Shown here: positions 60,784-64,000 of the stretch, piece by piece
How the letters are laid out: each line of letters starts with the position of its first letter
Position numbering within the stretch: the first letter of the stretch is position 1
Assembly: GCA_049325415.1 (NCBI GenBank)
Contig: JBMOLL010000071.1
Location: forward strand, 5,821-69,820
Source of the DNA: JBMOLL01 sp049325415
GTDB taxonomy: Bacteria; Bacteroidota; Bacteroidia; Bacteroidales; GCA-2748055
Length of the DNA: 64,000 bases
Direction: 5' to 3'
Program-made: the position numbers and the translations under genes
Notes under the pieces: generated by a model
Database searches by the model: none
Told to the model about the DNA's origin: nothing
What the model saw: the letters and a program-made list of their open reading frames with translations, nothing else

Positions 60784-61651
60784 AAACGGAATTCCGATAC
60801 TGGTTACCGGCGCTGATGGACAGCTGGGTAATGAATTCAGGAAACTTTCCGGGGGAAGGGACCTGGAACTATGTTTTACCGATTACCGGGAACTGAATAT
60901 CCTGGATTACCAGGCTGTAAGAGAATTTCTGGACAGAAACAGCTTCCGCTACATTATTAACTGCGCAGCCTATACCGCTGTAGACAAGGCGGAGGATGAG
61001 CCTGAAAAAGCCTACAGTCTGAATGCCGATGCAGTAGGAAACCTGGCTTCAGTTACCCTGGAAAAAAGCATACGGCTGATCCATCTGTCCACCGATTATG
61101 TGTTTTCGGGTTATATGCCCCGGCCGCTGGCAGAAAACGACGAACCACTGCCCGAAACCGTTTACGGCAACTCCAAATTCGAGGGCGAACTGAGCCTGAA
61201 GAATCACCCGGGAGCCATGATCATTCGCACATCCTGGCTGTATTCTACCTACGGGAACAATTTCGTAAAGACGATTTTGCGTAAAATGAAAGAACAGTCA
61301 CACGTGAAGGTGGTTTTTGACCAGACGGGTTCTCCGACCTATGCCCGGGACCTTGCCAGTGCCATTCTGGATATTATTGAAGGAGTTGAATCGGAGAGTT
61401 TTCCCTTTAATCCGGGGGTCTTCCACTATGCCAACGAAGGAGTCTGCAGCTGGTATGACCTGGCTGTTGAGATTGCCAGACTGAGCGGGGTCAAAACAAT
61501 TATCAGGCCCGTGGAAACCAGGGAATACCCGACCCAGGCTCCCCGTCCGTGGTATTCGGTACTGAACAAGGAGAAGATCAAAAGCGTTTACCATCTAACA
61601 ATCCCTCACTGGAGGGACAGCCTTGAGAAATGTATTGCAGAACTTAAATAA
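60776..61651 (+). CDS. rfbD: dTDP-4-dehydrorhamnose reductase
   Basis: Last step of dTDP-L-rhamnose synthesis, NAD(P)H-dependent. 291 residues: VTGADGQLGNEFRKL, INCAAYTAVDKAEDEPE, HLSTDYVFSG, the catalytic Tyr-x3-Lys in VYGNSKFEGE (usually YGKSK), and RTSWLYSTYGNNFVKTILR. Complete. rfbB, encoding the 4,6-dehydratase of step two, is not in this operon. Confidence 0.95.
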   Translation: MAENGIPILVTGADGQLGNEFRKLSGGRDLELCFTDYRELNILDYQAVREFLDRNSFRYIINCAAYTAVDKAEDEPEKAYSLNADAVGNLASVTLEKSIRLIHLSTDYVFSGYMPRPLAENDEPLPETVYGNSKFEGELSLKNHPGAMIIRTSWLYSTYGNNFVKTILRKMKEQSHVKVVFDQTGSPTYARDLASAILDIIEGVESESFPFNPGVFHYANEGVCSWYDLAVEIARLSGVKTIIRPVETREYPTQAPRPWYSVLNKEKIKSVYHLTIPHWRDSLEKCIAELK

Positions 61652-61661
61652 CACCTTAGAT

Positions 61662-63407
61662 ATGGAACAAAACGAATTGCTTCAACAGGTCAGGGAGAAA
61701 GCCGGAAAATGGCTGAACAGTCAGCTTGATGACAGGACCAGGCAGACTATTACCTATCTGCTCGACCATGACGAGAATGAACTGATTGAAAGCTTTTACA
61801 AGGATCTGGAATTCGGAACCGGCGGTTTACGCGGCATCATGGGTGTGGGATCGAACCGGATGAATATTTATACCGTGGGTATGGCCACCCAGGGTCTTTG
61901 CAATTACCTGCTCCGGCAGTTTCAGGGGAAAGACCATATCAGTGTTGCCATTGCCCACGATTCCAGGAACAACAGCCGGCTGTTTGCAGAAACCGCCGCA
62001 AAGATCTGCATTGCCAATGGCATCCGCGCTTACCTGTTCGACGATCTGCGGCCAACTCCCGAACTGAGTTTTGCCATCCGTCACCTGGGTTGCCAGAGCG
62101 GGATCGTGATCACAGCTTCCCATAACCCTAAAGAATATAACGGATACAAGGTTTACTGGGAAGATGGAGGGCAGATTATCGAACCACATGATGTGAGCAT
62201 TATTGAAGAAGTTCAGAAAATCACCTCTTTCGACCAGGTGAAATGGGACGGCGATCCCGCTAAGATCAGGATCATCGGAAGTGAGATCGATGAGATTTAC
62301 ACCGACCGGATCAAAGGACTGTCGCTGAATCCTGAACTGATCAGGGCACACTCCGATTTACGGATCGTTTACACCCCCATTCATGGCTCAGGGGTGAGAC
62401 TGGTACCCATGGTGCTGAAAAAACTCGGTTTCAGTAATATTTTCTCCGTACCCGAACAGGATGTTACCGACGGAAATTTTCCGACCGTCATCTCTCCTAA
62501 TCCGGAAGAATCGGCCGCACTGACGCTGGCTCTGAAAAAAGCCGACGAAGCAGGGGCCGACCTGGTGATGGCAACGGATCCGGATGCCGACCGGGTGGGA
62601 ATTGCCGTGAGGGATCACCAGGGTAAACTGATCCTGCTCAATGGCAACCAGACCGCGTCGATCCTCTTCTACTATCTGCTTTCGCAGTGGTCAGCCAGAG
62701 GCAAACTTACCGGAAAGGAATACATTGTGAAGACCATAGTCACCACCGAATTGCTCACTGAGATTGCCGACCGCTTCGGGGTTGAGCACTTTGATGTTCT
62801 GACCGGTTTCAAATATATTGCCGACATTATGAAACAGAAAGAAGGCAAAATGACCTTTATCGTTGGCGGCGAAGAAAGCTATGGCTACCTGGCCGGTGAT
62901 TTCGTCAGGGACAAGGATGCGGTAATGTCGTGCGCACTGATTGCCGAAACAGCAGCCTGGGCTAAAAGCAGGGGAAAAAACCTTTACGATGTATTGCTGG
63001 ATATTTATAAAGATTTTTCACTTTACAGGGAGGGACTTATCTCGGTGGTTCGCAAAGGCAAATCGGGTGCTGAAGAAATCCGCCGGATGATGGAGGACTT
63101 CAGGAACAGCCCGCCTGATTCCATCCATGGTTCGGATGTGGTCATGGTGCATGATTTTGAGATGCAGAAATCATACGACAATATTTCTCATCTGCGCTAC
63201 GATATCACCCTGCCCAAATCGAATGTGCTGCAGTTTGTCCTGAAAGACGGCAGCAAGATTTCGGTCAGGCCTTCGGGAACTGAGCCCAAGATCAAATTCT
63301 ATTTCAGTGTCAGGGACAGGATCCGGGAAGGAGAAACGCTGGAAGCAGCAGAGGCCCGTCTCGGAGAGAAGATCCATGAGATCCAGAAGGAATTAAAACT
63401 GGTGTAA
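61662..63407 (+). CDS. Phosphohexomutase (phosphoglucomutase/phosphomannomutase)
   Basis: Interconverts hexose 1- and 6-phosphates, supplying glucose-1-phosphate for the two nucleotide-sugar branches upstream. I start it at ATG 61662 (MEQNELLQQVREKAG, 581 residues), 10 bases after rfbD; an upstream ATG at 61623 lies inside rfbD. Motifs: FGTGGLRGIMGVGSNRMN, the phosphoserine loop ITASHNPKEYNGYKVYW, metal-binding MATDPDADRVGIAV, FVGGEESYGYL-type sugar loop (IVGGEESYGYLAGD) and the phosphate loop RPSGTEPKIKFYF. Long form like PgcA-type enzymes. Last gene of the operon. Confidence 0.94.
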   Translation: MEQNELLQQVREKAGKWLNSQLDDRTRQTITYLLDHDENELIESFYKDLEFGTGGLRGIMGVGSNRMNIYTVGMATQGLCNYLLRQFQGKDHISVAIAHDSRNNSRLFAETAAKICIANGIRAYLFDDLRPTPELSFAIRHLGCQSGIVITASHNPKEYNGYKVYWEDGGQIIEPHDVSIIEEVQKITSFDQVKWDGDPAKIRIIGSEIDEIYTDRIKGLSLNPELIRAHSDLRIVYTPIHGSGVRLVPMVLKKLGFSNIFSVPEQDVTDGNFPTVISPNPEESAALTLALKKADEAGADLVMATDPDADRVGIAVRDHQGKLILLNGNQTASILFYYLLSQWSARGKLTGKEYIVKTIVTTELLTEIADRFGVEHFDVLTGFKYIADIMKQKEGKMTFIVGGEESYGYLAGDFVRDKDAVMSCALIAETAAWAKSRGKNLYDVLLDIYKDFSLYREGLISVVRKGKSGAEEIRRMMEDFRNSPPDSIHGSDVVMVHDFEMQKSYDNISHLRYDITLPKSNVLQFVLKDGSKISVRPSGTEPKIKFYFSVRDRIREGETLEAAEARLGEKIHEIQKELKLV

Positions 63408-63447
63408 GACCACAAACCGACGGTATCAAAATGCCGGTGATCCGGTA

Positions 63448-63480
63448 CCAGCCCCGCTACAGATCGTGCGGGGCTTTTTT
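63448..63480. terminator. Terminator of the sugar-nucleotide operon
   Basis: AGCCCCGC (63450-63457) pairs with GCGGGGCT (63468-63475), 10-base loop, followed by TTTTTT. It abuts the yjbQ stop on the other strand at 63479. Confidence 0.88.
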
Positions 63481-63895
63481 ATTCGCCGATAATCTTCACC
63501 AGGACTCTTTTTCTCCTCTTCCCGTCGAATTCGCCATAAAAGATCTGTTCCCAGGGACCAAAATCCAGGTTGCCCGAGCTAACGGCCACCACAACTTCCC
63601 GGCCCATCACCTGTCTTTTCAGGTGGGCATCGGCGTTGTCTTCGAATCCATTATGCCTGTACTGGCTGTAAGGTTTCTCGGGAGCCAGTTTTTCCAGCCA
63701 CAGCTCAAAATCATGATGGAGGCCCGCCTCATCATCATTAATGAAAACGCTTGCTGTAATATGCATGGCATTTACCAGCACAAGTCCTTCACGAATGCCA
63801 CTTTCTCTCAGGCATTCGTTCACCTGCGGGGTAATATTGACAAGTTCCCTTCTTTTACCGGTTTCAAACCAGAGTTCCTTACGGTATGATTTCAT
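63479..63895 (-). CDS. YjbQ/UPF0047-family protein
   Basis: A 138-residue protein of the YjbQ family, some members of which show low thiamin-phosphate synthase activity; the true role is not settled. Conserved features: ITPQVNECLRESGIREGLV, HITASVFINDDEAGLHHDFELWL, the His/Glu set in NADAHLKRQVMGREV and GTWEQIF-like GPWEQIFYGEFDG. Full length. It is convergent with the sugar-nucleotide operon and reads toward the shared terminator. A tandem repeat begins 28 bases upstream of its start. Confidence 0.9.
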   Translation of the reverse strand: MKSYRKELWFETGKRRELVNITPQVNECLRESGIREGLVLVNAMHITASVFINDDEAGLHHDFELWLEKLAPEKPYSQYRHNGFEDNADAHLKRQVMGREVVVAVSSGNLDFGPWEQIFYGEFDGKRRKRVLVKIIGE

Positions 63896-63923
63896 CTTTT
63901 TTTTACGAAGATAGTAAAAGAGA

Positions 63924-64000
63924 GTGAGGAGTGAGGAGTGAGGGAGTGAGGGAGTGAGGAGTGAGGAAGTGAGGGAGTGAGGAAGTGAGGAAGTGAGGGA
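63924..64000. repeat. GTGAGGA/GTGAGGRA tandem repeat at window edge
   Basis: Ten head-to-tail units: three of 7 bases (GTGAGGA) and seven of 8 bases (GTGAGGGA or GTGAGGAA) in mixed order. The array reaches base 64000, so its true length is unknown. It is purine-only except for T at each second position and lies upstream of yjbQ. Confidence 0.92.

Noticed and set aside
61623..61661. Upstream start of the phosphohexomutase gene
   Set aside because: The extra 13 codons lie in the 3' end of rfbD, and the ATG at 61662 gives the usual N-terminus.
63924..64000. Terminal repeat as a CRISPR array
   Set aside because: The units are 7-8 bases with no spacers, and no cas genes are present.

Overview
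The window reads as chromosomal DNA of a free-living or commensal member of the Bacteroidota, probably class Bacteroidia. The evidence is: a secreted protein with a type IX secretion (T9SS) type-B gliding-motility C-terminus, a PorE-like TPR/PD40/OmpA protein, a short Bacteroides-type SerA, ATP-dependent PEP carboxykinase next to pyruvate phosphate dikinase, SiaB/SiaC, DUF6702 and BT_3928-type families, start codons without clear Shine-Dalgarno sequences, and repeated matches to the Bacteroidota promoter (TTTG, about 20 bases, TAnnTTTG). No genus can be named from the sequence alone. I see no tRNA, rRNA, CRISPR array, insertion sequence or prophage. Gene density is high, with many 4-base ATGA overlaps.

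Layout. 1-6.7 kb: an ECF-like sigma factor with a small acidic protein, rsmE, a YfcE-type phosphodiesterase and a 1491-residue exported protein of unknown function. 6.7-11.6 kb (minus strand): tmk, a DoxX/thioredoxin-like membrane protein and a DppB-type permease form one run; tpiA has its own promoter and terminator and is followed by prmA. 11.8-14.4 kb (plus): folP, the diadenylate cyclase gene cdaA and an MscS channel. 14.4-22.5 kb: plsY, then a PEP/pyruvate cluster (pckA, ppdK, pyk) with xerD. 22.5-28 kb: a HupE/UreJ-type membrane protein diverging from a DUF6702 protein, the T9SS substrate, and TPR and HEAT-like proteins.

28-35 kb (minus): a dihydroorotate dehydrogenase-like protein, yggS, DUF1015-serA-serC (serine synthesis), and comB-gcvT. 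35-43 kb: the PorE-like OmpA protein with a TPR partner, an HPt-STAS pair, clpB, and a small Cys/His-containing lipoprotein followed by a PepSY-type membrane protein behind an intrinsic terminator. 43-47.5 kb: a large TerB-ABCG transporter fusion and the siaB-siaC partner-switch pair. 47.7-56.8 kb (minus): an S41 protease-pnuC-NR kinase-THUMP methyltransferase operon, then rpsA-STAS-rnz-guaA. 57-63.4 kb (plus): a tightly overlapping sugar-nucleotide operon (UDP-glucose dehydrogenase, UDP-glucuronate decarboxylase, rfbA, rfbC, rfbD, phosphohexomutase). The window ends with yjbQ and a 7/8-bp tandem repeat that runs off the edge.

Most of the window is housekeeping. The parts that look least described are the 1491-aa exported protein, the DUF1015 protein tied to serine synthesis (it has a ParB-like DGHHR motif), the terminator placed 5 bases before a start codon, the TerB-ABCG fusion, and several separate STAS/HPt/SiaBC signalling pieces. 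I did not find a clear-cut new multi-gene defence or mobile system.
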